Source: Bacteroidia bacterium (GTDB lineage: Bacteria; Bacteroidota; Bacteroidia; Bacteroidales; CAJPTX01). Taken from it: DNA of 64,000 bases. The notes below the pieces were generated by a model. It did no database searches and was not told the DNA's origin. It saw nothing but the letters and a program-made list of their open reading frames with translations. This document shows, piece after piece, positions 8,726-17,915 of this stretch. Each line of letters opens with the position of its first letter. Within the stretch, counting starts at the first letter, position 1. The DNA is taken from contig PDTX01000004.1 of NCBI GenBank assembly GCA_002749065.1, forward strand, positions 92,966-156,965, given 5' to 3'. A program made the position numbers and the translations under genes.

Positions 8726-9865
8726 ATGGATTTTTCATTGTCGAAGACTGAAGAGCTGTTTCTACAGATGATTCGGTCGTTTGCGCAGAATGAGGTTAAG
8801 CCCTTGGCTGCGGAGGTGGATGAAGAGGAGCGTTTCCCTGCTGAAACCGTAGAGAAAATGGCCAAGCTGGGCCTGATGGGTATTCCCTTCCCGAAGGAGT
8901 ATGGCGGTGCCGGTGGCACGAACGCCCTCTACTCGATGGCGGTGGAGGAGCTCGCCCGCGTGTGCGCCACCACGGCGGTCATCGTCTCGGCGCATACCTC
9001 CCTCTGCGTGAACCCCATCTACGAGTTTGGCACCGAGGAGCAGCGCAAGAAGTATCTGCCCAAGCTTTGCTCCGGCGAGTGGCTGGGGGCCTTCGGCCTC
9101 ACCGAGCCCAATGCCGGTACCGACGCTGCGGGGCAGCAGACCACCGCGGTGCTCGAGGGCGATCACTACGTTCTCAACGGCTCGAAGATCTTCATCACCA
9201 ACGCCGCGGCGGCCCACGTGTTCGTCGTGATGGCGATGACCGATCGTAGCCAGGGCACGAGGGGCATTTCGGCCTTCATCGTTACCCGGGACATGAAGGG
9301 CTTCTCCGTTGGTAAGGAGGAGCTGAAGATGGGTATACGCGGTAGCGCTACCTGCGAGCTGATATTCGAGGACTGCATCGTGCCCAAGGAGAACCTCCTC
9401 GGCCGCGAGGGCAAGGGCTTCAGCATCGCGATGAAGACGCTCGACGGTGGCCGTATCGGCATCGCGTCGCAGGCGCTGGGCATAGCCCAGGGGGCCATCG
9501 ATGAGACGGTGGAGTACGTCAAGACCCGTAAGCAGTTCGGTCGCGCGCTGGCCAAGTTCCAGAACACCGCCTTCCAGCTGGCCGACATGGACACGCGCAC
9601 CCAGGCGGCTCGCTACCTGGTACGCGCCGCGGCCTGGAAGAAGGACCAGAAGCTGCCGTACTCCCAGGATGCCTCCTACGCGAAGCTCTTCGCGGCCGAG
9701 ACGGCCATGGAGGTGACCACCAAGGCTGTGCAGCTCTACGGTGGCTACGGCTACACGCGCGACTACCCGGTGGAGCGCATGATGCGCGATGCCAAGATTA
9801 CCGAAATCTACGAGGGTACGAGCGAGGTGCAGCGCATGGTCATCTCAGCGCACCTGCTGAAGTAG
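8726..9865 (+). CDS. bcd: butyryl-CoA dehydrogenase / short-chain acyl-CoA dehydrogenase
   Basis: FAD enzyme that interconverts crotonyl-CoA and butyryl-CoA with electron-transfer flavoprotein. The 379-residue product has the family signature GAFGLTEPNAGTDA, the flavin-binding region around FITNAAAA, and the catalytic base Glu363 in ITEIYEGTSEVQ near the C-terminus, as in bacterial butyryl-CoA dehydrogenases. It is directly followed by etfB and etfA, the usual partner genes, and preceded by the CoA-transferase subunit, so it most likely runs as crotonyl-CoA reductase in butyrate formation. Confidence 0.93.
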   Translation: MDFSLSKTEELFLQMIRSFAQNEVKPLAAEVDEEERFPAETVEKMAKLGLMGIPFPKEYGGAGGTNALYSMAVEELARVCATTAVIVSAHTSLCVNPIYEFGTEEQRKKYLPKLCSGEWLGAFGLTEPNAGTDAAGQQTTAVLEGDHYVLNGSKIFITNAAAAHVFVVMAMTDRSQGTRGISAFIVTRDMKGFSVGKEELKMGIRGSATCELIFEDCIVPKENLLGREGKGFSIAMKTLDGGRIGIASQALGIAQGAIDETVEYVKTRKQFGRALAKFQNTAFQLADMDTRTQAARYLVRAAAWKKDQKLPYSQDASYAKLFAAETAMEVTTKAVQLYGGYGYTRDYPVERMMRDAKITEIYEGTSEVQRMVISAHLLK

Positions 9866-9908
9866 CCACAATAGGTAGTAATAGTTTTAGAAATATAGCA
9901 ATTTGGCA

Positions 9909-10691
9909 ATGAATATAGTTGTTTGTATCAAGCAGGTGCCCGATACGACGGAGGTTCGTATCGATCCGGAGAAGGGGACTATCATCCGTGACGGTGTACC
10001 GAGCATTATGAACCCTGACGACAAGGGCGGTCTGGAGATGGCCCTTCGCCTGAAGGACAAGTACGGCGCGAAGGTGACGGCCATCACGATGGGCCCACCC
10101 CAGGCCGATGCGATTCTGCGCGAGGCGTTCGCGATGGGCGTGGATGAGTGCTACCATCTGAGCGACCGTAAGTTCGCCGGGGCTGATACGCTGGCCACCT
10201 CGAACGCGCTGGCCGGTGCGCTGCGCGTGCTGCCCTGCGACCTGGTGGTGACCGGCCGTCAGGCCATCGACGGCGACACGGCCCAGGTGGGTCCCCAGAT
10301 CGCTGAGCATCTGGGCCTTCCCCAGGTGAGCTACGCCGAGGAGATCGCCTTCGACGGCAAGGACAAGCTGACCATCCGCAAGGCGACCGAGGAGGGCTAC
10401 CAGATGGTGGAGGTGCATACCCCCTGCGTGGTGACGGCCATCTTCCCGGCCAAGGAGGCTCGCTACATGAACATGGCGGGCATTCTGGAGGCCTACGAGA
10501 AGGAGGTATCCGTGTGGAGCGCCGACAACATCAAGGTGGAGGAGGAGAAGCTCGGTATGAAGGGTAGCCCGACCAAGGTGTTCAAGTCCTTCTCCAAGGG
10601 CGCGAAGGCCGCCGGTGAGGTGCATGACCTGTCGCCCGAGGAGGCCGTGAACATGATAGTAGAGAAGCTAGAAGAGAAATTCATAATTTAG
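9909..10691 (+). CDS. etfB: electron transfer flavoprotein subunit beta
   Basis: Partner of the acyl-CoA dehydrogenase. 260 residues from ATG 9909 (MNIVVCIKQVPDT, the canonical EtfB opening); a TTG two codons upstream is less likely. Residues 115-129 read TGRQAIDGDTAQVGP. The mitochondrial-type AMP-binding form has a D-D-C-N-Q-T segment at this place, whereas G-D-T-A-Q-V-G-P is the form seen in FAD-containing, electron-bifurcating Etf from fermentative anaerobes. This suggests, but does not prove, bifurcation of NADH electrons to ferredoxin and crotonyl-CoA. The next gene begins 9 bases downstream. Confidence 0.94.
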   Translation: MNIVVCIKQVPDTTEVRIDPEKGTIIRDGVPSIMNPDDKGGLEMALRLKDKYGAKVTAITMGPPQADAILREAFAMGVDECYHLSDRKFAGADTLATSNALAGALRVLPCDLVVTGRQAIDGDTAQVGPQIAEHLGLPQVSYAEEIAFDGKDKLTIRKATEEGYQMVEVHTPCVVTAIFPAKEARYMNMAGILEAYEKEVSVWSADNIKVEEEKLGMKGSPTKVFKSFSKGAKAAGEVHDLSPEEAVNMIVEKLEEKFII

Positions 10692-10700
10692 TATAGGGCA

Positions 10701-11711
10701 ATGGATAAGTCGCAGTATAAGAATGTATTTGTTTTTGCGGAGCAGCGCCGTGGCACGGTTCAGAAGGTGGCCTACGAGCTGCTCGGCAAGGCCCGCGAGC
10801 TAGCCGATACTACTGGTGAGAAGGTGTGCGCCATGCTTCTCGGCAAGGATGTGAAAGGGCAGGCGCAGTCGCTCATAGCGCATGGCGCGGACCAGGTGAT
10901 CCTGGTGGAGGATGCGCTCTTCGAGCCGTATACCACTGAGCCGTACGCGCAGGCCATCACCCAGATCCTGGATGCGAAGAAGCCCTCCATCGTCCTGATC
11001 GGCGCGACGACCATCGGCCGTGACCTCGGTCCGCGCCTCTCCGCCCGCGTGGTGACCGGCCTGACGGCAGACTGCACGGGTCTGGCCCTTGGGGAGTCCG
11101 GCGACCTGCAGATGACTCGTCCGGCCTTCGGGGGTAACCTCATGGCCACCATCATCTGTACTGAGCACCGCCCCCAGATGGCGACTGTTCGCCCCGGCGT
11201 GATGCGCCGCATGGAGGCGGATGCGAGCCGCAAGGGTGAGGTGGAGAACTTCGCCGTGAAGTTCGACAGCTCGAAGTTCAAGGTGAAGGTAATCGAGGAG
11301 GTGCTCGAGACCCACGACAAGGTGGACATCACCGAGGCGAACATCCTCGTGTCCGGCGGGCGTGGCGTGGGCTCCAAGGAGGGCTTCAAGAAGCTCGAGG
11401 CCCTGGCAGAGGTTATCGGCGCGCAGGTTTCGTCCTCCCGCTCCATGGTGGATGCTGGCGTCATGCCGCACGACCGCCAGGTGGGCCAGACGGGTAAGAC
11501 CGTGCGTCCGGGCGCCTACTTCGCCTGCGGTATCTCCGGGGCTATCCAGCACCTGGCGGGTATGGAGGAGTCGGAGTACATCATCGCCATCAACCGCGAT
11601 AAGGAGGCCCCGATATTCAACGTGGCCGACCTGGGTATCGTGGGCGACCTGCACAAGATTCTGCCGTTGCTCACCGAGCGCCTGGCCAAGATGAAGAAGG
11701 AGAATGCCTAA
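10701..11711 (+). CDS. etfA: electron transfer flavoprotein subunit alpha
   Basis: Alpha subunit of the Etf heterodimer, 336 residues. The C-terminal FAD domain is complete: GRGVGSKEGF, then SSRSMVDAGVMPHDRQVGQTG, then ACGISGAIQHLAGM, and IFNVADLGIVGDLHKILPLL. ATG 10701 starts 9 bases after etfB. The gene ends the scoB-like/bcd/etfB/etfA unit, and a strong hairpin terminator follows at 11769-11805. Confidence 0.95.
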   Translation: MDKSQYKNVFVFAEQRRGTVQKVAYELLGKARELADTTGEKVCAMLLGKDVKGQAQSLIAHGADQVILVEDALFEPYTTEPYAQAITQILDAKKPSIVLIGATTIGRDLGPRLSARVVTGLTADCTGLALGESGDLQMTRPAFGGNLMATIICTEHRPQMATVRPGVMRRMEADASRKGEVENFAVKFDSSKFKVKVIEEVLETHDKVDITEANILVSGGRGVGSKEGFKKLEALAEVIGAQVSSSRSMVDAGVMPHDRQVGQTGKTVRPGAYFACGISGAIQHLAGMEESEYIIAINRDKEAPIFNVADLGIVGDLHKILPLLTERLAKMKKENA

Positions 11712-11768
11712 GTATTTTTCCTAGGTGGGTAGCGGCCAGCACGCTGGTCGTATAGCCATGTATCTCTT

Positions 11769-11805
11769 GGGGGTTGCTGCAGAAAATCCTGCGGCGACCC
11801 CCTTT
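11769..11805 (+). terminator. hairpin terminator after etfA
   Basis: A 14-bp stem (11769-11782 with 11789-11802, two G-T wobbles) closes an AAAATC loop and is followed by TTTGTATT. It lies 58 bases after the etfA stop and is the clearest end signal for the bcd-etfBA unit. Confidence 0.75.
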
Positions 11806-11827
11806 GTATTGCTACGGTATAAGTTGC

Positions 11828-11846
11828 GGGTTCGCCCGGTTCTTTG
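11828..11846 (+). promoter_or_regulatory. GGG-TTCG-CCC hairpin plus TTCTTT, boxB/boxA-like
   Basis: The 10-base mini-hairpin GGGTTCGCCC (11828-11837) is followed two bases later by TTCTTTG (11840-11846). Almost the same block stands before the tRNA-Asp genes at 19240-19259. Resemblance to a nut-type antitermination leader (hairpin then UGYUCUUUA) is the reason to note it. What it would serve here is unclear; the next gene starts at 11987. Confidence 0.4.
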
Positions 11847-11902
11847 CTTGTGTGGCTCCCGTTGTGTGCCCTCCGGCTGCCCAATACCTCTGGAAAAGAT
11901 GC

Positions 11903-11910
11903 TACCTTTG
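11903..11910 (+). promoter_or_regulatory. candidate -7 box for lipoprotein gene
   Basis: TACCTTTG is a perfect Bacteroidota -7 element, 76 bases before the ATG of the next gene. No TTTG sits at the usual distance upstream, so this is a partial promoter call. Confidence 0.4.
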
Positions 11911-11986
11911 GCCTCGAAAGGGAGGGGACAAGCACTTGATATTCGGTGCATGTTGCGGGTAGGCTGATTGGGATGTAAATTGTGGT

Positions 11987-13054
11987 ATGATGAATAGGTT
12001 TCGATGCTTGCTTGTGCTTCTGGTTCTCGGCCTGTCGGCCTGCGGGGGTGGCCCGGGTGGAGAGACGGGCGGTGCTACAGCGACGGGTGGGGGCTTGGAG
12101 GATGTGCCGGGGGTGGTGTGTGTGGAATATGAGAATGTGTTTCGCCTGGACGCTGAGGGTTTCACGCGGGCTGACATCGCCTACGTGAAGGGCGGTCAGC
12201 TGTATCTCTACGACAGCGAGACGGACCGTCGGTATCGCCTGGTTGAGGAGCAGGGGACGGTGGTGAGCTGCACCTTCACGGGTGATGGGCGGGAGGTGGG
12301 CTACACGGTGCTGCATGATGGGGAGCTCTGGCTCAAGTCGCTGAGCGGGGTGGCAGATGCTCCTCCCCAGCTTTCCCGGGGTATGCCCCTCGGCTTGGCG
12401 TACGCTCCGGGGAGGTTTGGGGAGCGGATGTGCCGCCTGCTGCATATGCGTGACGGTCGCTTCGCCGCGGTGATCTACGAGCTGCAGCCCGATACGATGG
12501 CGGTGACCGCTTGCAGCGTCTATGAGCCCAATGGCGGGCAGGTGGACACGCTCAGCCCGGGGGAGGCTCGCCCCATGCTGGAGGCGGAGAGCACAACCCA
12601 TGGCTGGTTCCGGCTGGGGGGCGTAGGGGCAGATTCGGTGGCTTTCCATTCTGAGGGTGGTGGATTGCGGCATGTCGGGCGGTGTCTGAGCTGCGATTTA
12701 CCCTTGGCGAATACGTCGGAAGGTCTCGCTGGCCCGGTGTTCGGTCCGCTGATGGTGAGCCCGGATAGCACGAGGGTACTCTTCGGGGCGCGGCTGGCGG
12801 CTGGTGGCGGTTCGTGGTGCGTGGCCAATCTGGATGGCACGGGGCAGCGTGTGCTGACCGAGGCTGGGGATATTTCACATCCATTGCGTCCGGCTTGGCT
12901 GGGGAATCGGTTGGTCTTTCTGGAGCGTTCCGTGGAGGTATCCAGGGGTATGGATGCCAGGGGGGTTGACAGCTTCCTGTGCATCAGCCGGGAAGAAGGG
13001 GAGAGGCCCTTCGCGGTCGACCACGAGGTTAGCGATTGGTGCATTCGGCGGTAG
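11987..13054 (+). CDS. lipoprotein with WD40/TolB-like repeats, function unknown
   Basis: A 355-residue lipoprotein: residues 1-18 form a lipoprotein signal ending in a clear lipobox (GLSAC, Cys19), followed by a Gly/Thr-rich linker (to about 40). The rest contains repeated motifs such as IAYVKGGQLYLYD, GYTVLHDGELWL, MVSPDSTRVLFGA and WCVANLDGTGQRVL, which resemble PD40/TolB beta-propeller blades. I do not recognise a specific orthologue. It stands alone, between the etfA terminator and gcvP, both on the same strand. The ATG at 11987 is doubled (MM); either is possible. Confidence 0.85.
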   Translation: MMNRFRCLLVLLVLGLSACGGGPGGETGGATATGGGLEDVPGVVCVEYENVFRLDAEGFTRADIAYVKGGQLYLYDSETDRRYRLVEEQGTVVSCTFTGDGREVGYTVLHDGELWLKSLSGVADAPPQLSRGMPLGLAYAPGRFGERMCRLLHMRDGRFAAVIYELQPDTMAVTACSVYEPNGGQVDTLSPGEARPMLEAESTTHGWFRLGGVGADSVAFHSEGGGLRHVGRCLSCDLPLANTSEGLAGPVFGPLMVSPDSTRVLFGARLAAGGGSWCVANLDGTGQRVLTEAGDISHPLRPAWLGNRLVFLERSVEVSRGMDARGVDSFLCISREEGERPFAVDHEVSDWCIRR

Positions 13055-13155
13055 GCTGCGCCATGGAGCGAAGGGGGTAGTGGGGTGTGCCACACCGTCA
13101 TGGATGTATACGCGACTATGGGGGGGCGCTCGGGGGTTAGAATTGAAAAAAATCC

Positions 13156-13163
13156 TACCTTTG
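13156..13163 (+). promoter_or_regulatory. candidate -7 box for gcvP
   Basis: TACCTTTG 66 bases before the gcvP ATG. The upstream A-rich stretch contains no TTTG at the standard spacing. No glycine riboswitch can be recognised in the 175-base gap. Confidence 0.45.
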
Positions 13164-13229
13164 CACTGACCGTGCAGCCGTGTCGTGAGGGGCGTGCCGG
13201 TGGTTAGGTAGAACTCAAAGACGAATAAG

Positions 13230-16085
13230 ATGAGCCAAGAAACCTTTATCCAGCGGCATATGGGCCCCCGAGAGCAGGATATCCCCGCCATGCTGGAGGC
13301 CATGGGCATGCAGTCGCTCAACGAGCTGCTCGAGCAGACCGTGCCCTACGACATCCGGCTACCCAAGCTGCTGCAGCTGCCCGAGCCGCTCTCCGAGGCC
13401 GCGTACCTGCAGCATATTCACGCCCTCGCCAGGAAGAATACCCTGTGCCGCAATCTCATCGGGAGGGGCTACTACGGCACCCAGACCCCGGCCGTCATCA
13501 TGCGGCACGTATTCGAGAACCCCTCCTGGTACACCTCCTACACGCCCTACCAGGCCGAGATTAGCCAGGGCCGTCTGGAGGCCTTGCTGAATTTCCAGAC
13601 CATGGTCTCGAGCCTGACGGCCATGGAGCTGGCCAACGCCTCGCTGCTGGATGAGGCCACGGCGGCGGCCGAGGCGATGCTGATGATGTACGCCCTGCGG
13701 TCGCGCCAGGATGTGAAGGCTGGCAGGAACGTCATGCTGGTCGATGAGCGCGTATTCCCCCACACGGTGGACGTGCTCATTACGCGCGCCGCCCCTCAGG
13801 GGATAGAGATCGCGCGCGCCGCCTGCGGGGAGTACCAGTTCACGGGGCGGGAGTTCGGCTTGCTGGTGCAGTACCCCGATAGCGAGGGCGAGGTGCGCGA
13901 CTATTCGGCCCTCACGGCCCGGGCGCACGAGGCGGGCGTGCTGGTGACCGTGGCGGCCGACCTGCTGTCGCTGGCCATGCTGGTCCCGCCCGGCGAGTGG
14001 GGGGCCGACGTGGTGGTGGGCTCCACGCAGCGCTTCGGCATACCCATGGGGCTGGGCGGGCCACACGCGGCCTACTTCGCCACCCGGATGGAGTACAAGC
14101 GCAGCATACCCGGGCGGCTCATCGGCGTGTCGGTCGACCGGCTCGGAAATCAGGCCCTACGCATGGCGCTGCAGACCCGCGAGCAGCATATCAAGCGCGC
14201 CAAGGCCACCTCGAACATCTGCACGGCCCAGGCCCTGCTGGCCACCATGGCGGGCATGTTCGCCGTATGGCACGGGCCGGAGGGCATCCTCCGTATCGCC
14301 GAGAACGCGCACAGCGCGGCGCAGTCCGTCATCCGCCATCTCAGTGGGCTGGGGGTCAAGGTGCAGCATGTGAACGTCTTCGACACGGTGCGCGTCGAGC
14401 TGCCGGCCGGGGTGGTGGCCAAGGTGCGGGAGCTCTCCGTGGCCCAGGGCTTCAACTTCGACTACCCGGCCGAGGGCATGGTCGGCTTCTCCTTCGACGA
14501 GCTCAGCACCCCCGAGGAGCTGTCGGACGTGGTGTCCATCATTGCCGAGGCCATGGGGAAGAGCCCGGTGCGGATAGAGGAGATTAAGCGGTGCACCGGG
14601 CCCGCGAAGAGCCCCTTTGCCCGGCGGTCGGCCTTCCTGACCGAGGAGGTCTTCGGGCGGTACCGCAGCGAGACGGAGATGATGCGCTACATCCACCGGC
14701 TCGTCGAGAAGGACATCGCCCTGAACTGCAGCATGATATCCCTGGGTAGCTGCACGATGAAGCTCACCTCCGCCGCGAGCATGCTCCCGCTCAGCTGGCC
14801 CGAGTTCGCGAACATGCACCCCTTCCAGCCCGCCGACCAGCTCGGGGGCTACCGCCAGCTCATCGGGGAGCTAGAGGGCTACCTCTCAGAGATAACCGGC
14901 TTCGCAGCCACGAGCCTGCAGCCCAACTCGGGCGCGGCGGGCGAGTACGCCGGGCTGATGGTCATCCGGCAGTACCACCTCTCGCGGGGCGATAGCCAGC
15001 GCACGGTGGCGCTCATCCCCACCTCGGCCCACGGGACCAACCCGGCCAGCGCGGCCATGGCGGGGATGGAGATCGTCCTGGTGGACTGCGACGCGAAGGG
15101 CAATATCGACGTGGACGACCTCCGGCGGAAGGCGCAGGAGCATGGGCCGCGGCTCAGCGCGTTCATGGTGACCTACCCCTCGACCCACGGCATATTCGAG
15201 AGCCGGATACGGGAGATGATGGACATCGTGCATGAGAACGGGGGGCAGGTCTACATGGACGGTGCGAACATGAACGCGCAGGTTGGGCTCACGAGCCCGG
15301 GCTACATCGGTGCGGATGTCTGCCACCTGAACCTCCATAAGACCTTCTCAATCCCCCACGGCGGGGGCGGGCCGGGCGTGGGGCCCATATGCGTGGCGGC
15401 GCACCTGGCCGAGTTCCTCCCGGGCCACACGGAGGTGGAGGTGGGGGGAGGCAATGCCATCCACGCCGTCTCGGGCGCACCCTGGGGTAGCGCGTACATC
15501 CTCCCCATCACCTACGCCTACATCCGTATGCTGGGCGCGGAGGGCCTGATGCGGGCCTCGCAGCTGGCCATCCTGAACGCGAACTACATCGTCGCCCGGC
15601 TCGGGGGCGAGTACAGCGCCCTCTACGCCGGGGAGATGGGCCGCGTGGGGCACGAGTGCATCGTGGACTGCCGCCACTTCCGCGAGCAGTACGGCGTGGA
15701 GACGGGCGACATCGCCCGCCGCCTGATGGACTACGGCTTCCACGCCCCGACCCTCTCCTTCCCCGTCCACGAGACGCTGATGGTGGAGCCCACCGAGTCG
15801 GAGTCGAAGGAGGAGATAGACCGCTTCTGCGACGCGCTCATCAGCATCAAGCGGGAGTGCGAGGCCATGGCGGGCCAGGAGGATAACCTCGTGAAGAACG
15901 CGCCCCACACCAGCGTGGAGCTCTGCTGCGGGGAGTGGGCGCACGCCTACAGCCGGGAGCAGGCCGCCTTCCCGCTGGCCTACCTCAGGCACTCGAAGTA
16001 CTGGCCCACGGTGTCGCGCATCGACGCGGCGCAGGGCGATAGGCACCTAATGTGCAGCTGCCAGGATTGGAAGCAGGAGTACTAG
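13230..16085 (+). CDS. gcvP: glycine dehydrogenase (aminomethyl-transferring), P protein
   Basis: PLP-dependent decarboxylase of the glycine cleavage system; passes the aminomethyl group to lipoylated GcvH. At 951 residues it is the single-chain form (both homologous halves fused). The PLP lysine is Lys704 in CHLNLHKTFSIPHGGGGPG. Other landmarks are RHMGP at residues 9-13, TPYQAEISQGRLE, GSTQRFGIPMGLGGPHAA in the N-half and QPNSGAAGEYAGL in the C-half. gcvT and gcvH are not in the window. Downstream, on the same strand, are nitroreductase, rbfA, a methyltransferase and a permease. Confidence 0.97.
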   Translation: MSQETFIQRHMGPREQDIPAMLEAMGMQSLNELLEQTVPYDIRLPKLLQLPEPLSEAAYLQHIHALARKNTLCRNLIGRGYYGTQTPAVIMRHVFENPSWYTSYTPYQAEISQGRLEALLNFQTMVSSLTAMELANASLLDEATAAAEAMLMMYALRSRQDVKAGRNVMLVDERVFPHTVDVLITRAAPQGIEIARAACGEYQFTGREFGLLVQYPDSEGEVRDYSALTARAHEAGVLVTVAADLLSLAMLVPPGEWGADVVVGSTQRFGIPMGLGGPHAAYFATRMEYKRSIPGRLIGVSVDRLGNQALRMALQTREQHIKRAKATSNICTAQALLATMAGMFAVWHGPEGILRIAENAHSAAQSVIRHLSGLGVKVQHVNVFDTVRVELPAGVVAKVRELSVAQGFNFDYPAEGMVGFSFDELSTPEELSDVVSIIAEAMGKSPVRIEEIKRCTGPAKSPFARRSAFLTEEVFGRYRSETEMMRYIHRLVEKDIALNCSMISLGSCTMKLTSAASMLPLSWPEFANMHPFQPADQLGGYRQLIGELEGYLSEITGFAATSLQPNSGAAGEYAGLMVIRQYHLSRGDSQRTVALIPTSAHGTNPASAAMAGMEIVLVDCDAKGNIDVDDLRRKAQEHGPRLSAFMVTYPSTHGIFESRIREMMDIVHENGGQVYMDGANMNAQVGLTSPGYIGADVCHLNLHKTFSIPHGGGGPGVGPICVAAHLAEFLPGHTEVEVGGGNAIHAVSGAPWGSAYILPITYAYIRMLGAEGLMRASQLAILNANYIVARLGGEYSALYAGEMGRVGHECIVDCRHFREQYGVETGDIARRLMDYGFHAPTLSFPVHETLMVEPTESESKEEIDRFCDALISIKRECEAMAGQEDNLVKNAPHTSVELCCGEWAHAYSREQAAFPLAYLRHSKYWPTVSRIDAAQGDRHLMCSCQDWKQEY

Positions 16086-16187
16086 GATGAGAGCCGATTG
16101 CCGCTGCACTGGGGGAGTGCGGGGCAGCTGGATGTAAGGAATAACCCAGGGGCGTACCCCGCCGCCCCGGCATACAACGCATTACCG

Positions 16188-16769
16188 ATGACAGTAAAGG
16201 AACTCGTGTACGCCACCCGCTCGGTGCGCCGCTTCGATGAGGGCAAAGCGATTGGCCCAGAGCAACTTCTTGACCTGATAGACCTCGCCCGCATGACCCC
16301 CTGCGCGAAGAATGTGCAGTGGCTCCGCTACGTGCCGGTTACCAGCGCGGCGCTCCGGGGAAAGGTCTTCCCCACCCTCGGATGGGCGGGCTTCCTCACC
16401 GACTGGGACGGACCGGCCGTGGGGGAGCGCCCGGCGGCCTACATCGTCGTGGTGGAGGACTCGGCCCGCGGCACTGGCATGCCCGCCGACAGCGGCTTCG
16501 CCCTCCAGAGCATGGTGCTGGGGGCGCGGGAGATGGGCATCTCGGCCTGTATCATCTACAGCATTAAACGCCCGGAGCTGTCCGCCGCCCTCGGCCTGAC
16601 CGATACGCAGAAGATATCCTTCGTGCTCGCGCTCGGCTACCCGGCCGAGACCGTGGAGGTGGTGGATGTGCCCGCGGACGGCTCGACCAAGTACTGGCGC
16701 GAGGGGCAGATCCACTACGTGCCCAAGCGGACCCTCGAGGAGCTCATCATCCCGGTTCAGGAGGACTAA
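16188..16769 (+). CDS. nitroreductase family protein
   Basis: FMN-dependent nitroreductase-fold oxidoreductase, 193 residues from ATG 16188. The N-terminal VYATRSVRRFDEGK is the FMN-phosphate binding motif, followed by CAKNVQWLRYV, and GFALQSMVLGAREMGISACII is the conserved helix of the family; the C-terminal half (FVLALGYPAE) completes it. ATG 16188 was chosen since longer versions lack family similarity and run back towards gcvP. Physiological substrate cannot be told from sequence. Confidence 0.88.
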   Translation: MTVKELVYATRSVRRFDEGKAIGPEQLLDLIDLARMTPCAKNVQWLRYVPVTSAALRGKVFPTLGWAGFLTDWDGPAVGERPAAYIVVVEDSARGTGMPADSGFALQSMVLGAREMGISACIIYSIKRPELSAALGLTDTQKISFVLALGYPAETVEVVDVPADGSTKYWREGQIHYVPKRTLEELIIPVQED

Positions 16770-16773
16770 GTCC

Positions 16774-17130
16774 ATGGCCAAGGCAGAAGAGAGCATGCGC
16801 CAGCTGAAAGTCGCCCGCCAGCTGCAGCGCGACCTCAGCGAGATTTTCAGGATAGGGGCGGCCACCTACGCCCTCGGGCGGATGGTCACCGTGACCCGGG
16901 TGCGGATGTCGCCCGACCTTGAGTACGCGAACGTGTTCCTGAGCATCTTCCCCTCCAACGATGTGGAGGAGGCGATGCGGGGAATTCGCCAGCAGACCCG
17001 CGAAATTCGCTACGACCTCGGGAAGCGGGTACGCCATCAGCTGCGCGTCGTGCCCGAGCTGCGCTTCGAGCTGGACGATTCCCTCGACTACATCGACCGT
17101 ATCGACGAACTGCTCTCCTCCGACAGCTAG
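16774..17130 (+). CDS. rbfA: 30S ribosome-binding factor A
   Basis: Late 30S maturation factor, 118 residues, with the family's opening S-M-R-Q-L-K-V-A-R-Q-L-Q-R-D-L, the KH-like strand VTVTRVRMSPDLEYANVFLSIFP, and the C-terminal LGKRVRHQLRVVPELRFELDDSLDY. The ATG at 16774 begins 4 bases after the nitroreductase stop; the following methyltransferase gene starts on the very next base after the rbfA stop. This tight packing implies one transcript. Confidence 0.95.
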   Translation: MAKAEESMRQLKVARQLQRDLSEIFRIGAATYALGRMVTVTRVRMSPDLEYANVFLSIFPSNDVEEAMRGIRQQTREIRYDLGKRVRHQLRVVPELRFELDDSLDYIDRIDELLSSDS

Positions 17131-17895
17131 ATGCTAGGCGCGCTCATTGGCTGGACAACCCGCGTGCTCCCGCGCCCCCTGCTGCATCGCTGCGCGGTGG
17201 TGGCGGGGTGGTGCTGCGCGCAGCTACTCCGGGGGCGGACCTACCGCGACCCCATCGACGGCTTCGGCTACCGCCGTCTGCTCCCCTACGGCCGTATGAA
17301 ACGGAGAGCCAATGCGCTAGCCCCTCGGAGCCTATCGCTGGAGCGCCATCGTCTCATATGGCTCTACCTCACCCGCGAGCTGGACATCGCCCGGGTGGCC
17401 CGCCGCGTGCTGCATATCGCCCCCGAGTGGTGCCTCATGCAGCGCCTCGAGAGGATGCCCGAGCTGAGCTATACCACGGCCGACCTGGAGAGCCCCTGGG
17501 CCAGAGTGCATTGCGATATCCAGGCGCTCCCCTTCCCCGACCACAGCTTCGACCTCATACTGTGCAACCACGTCCTGGAGCACATACCGGACGACCACCT
17601 CGCCATGACCGAGCTGCGGCGCATACTCGCCCCCGGGGGCGTGGCCATCCTGCTGGTACCCCTCGACCTGCAGGCCGAGCGCACCCTTGAGGACCCCGCC
17701 ATCAACACCCCGGAGCTGCGCGAACGGCACTACGGGCAGCGCGACCACCTGCGCATGTACGGGCGCGACTACCCCCAGCGGCTGGCGCGGGCCGGTTTCG
17801 CCGTCGAGCTGCTCGACTACGCGGCCCGGCTCGACCAGGACGAGCGGCTCCGCTACGCCCTCGGGGCGGAAACCCTCCTGGTCATTGCCACCTAG
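17131..17895 (+). CDS. class I SAM-dependent methyltransferase
   Basis: 254 residues. The C-terminal half has a methyltransferase type-11 core: HIAPEW (motif I, a degenerate G-x-G loop), CDIQALPFPDHSFDLILCNHVLEHIPDD (motifs II-III/IV) and LRRILAPGGVAILLVPLD (post-motif). The N-terminal ~100 residues are basic and rich in Arg and Trp and may help target membrane or a polymer. The ATG abuts the rbfA stop and a permease gene follows after 20 bases. Substrate is unknown. Confidence 0.86.
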   Translation: MLGALIGWTTRVLPRPLLHRCAVVAGWCCAQLLRGRTYRDPIDGFGYRRLLPYGRMKRRANALAPRSLSLERHRLIWLYLTRELDIARVARRVLHIAPEWCLMQRLERMPELSYTTADLESPWARVHCDIQALPFPDHSFDLILCNHVLEHIPDDHLAMTELRRILAPGGVAILLVPLDLQAERTLEDPAINTPELRERHYGQRDHLRMYGRDYPQRLARAGFAVELLDYAARLDQDERLRYALGAETLLVIAT

Positions 17896-17915
17896 CCAGC
17901 GCCAAGCCCAGACCC

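Noticed and set aside
13055..13229. Possible glycine riboswitch ahead of gcvP
   Set aside because: The gap is short and I could not find the paired aptamer folds; only a -7 box is evident.
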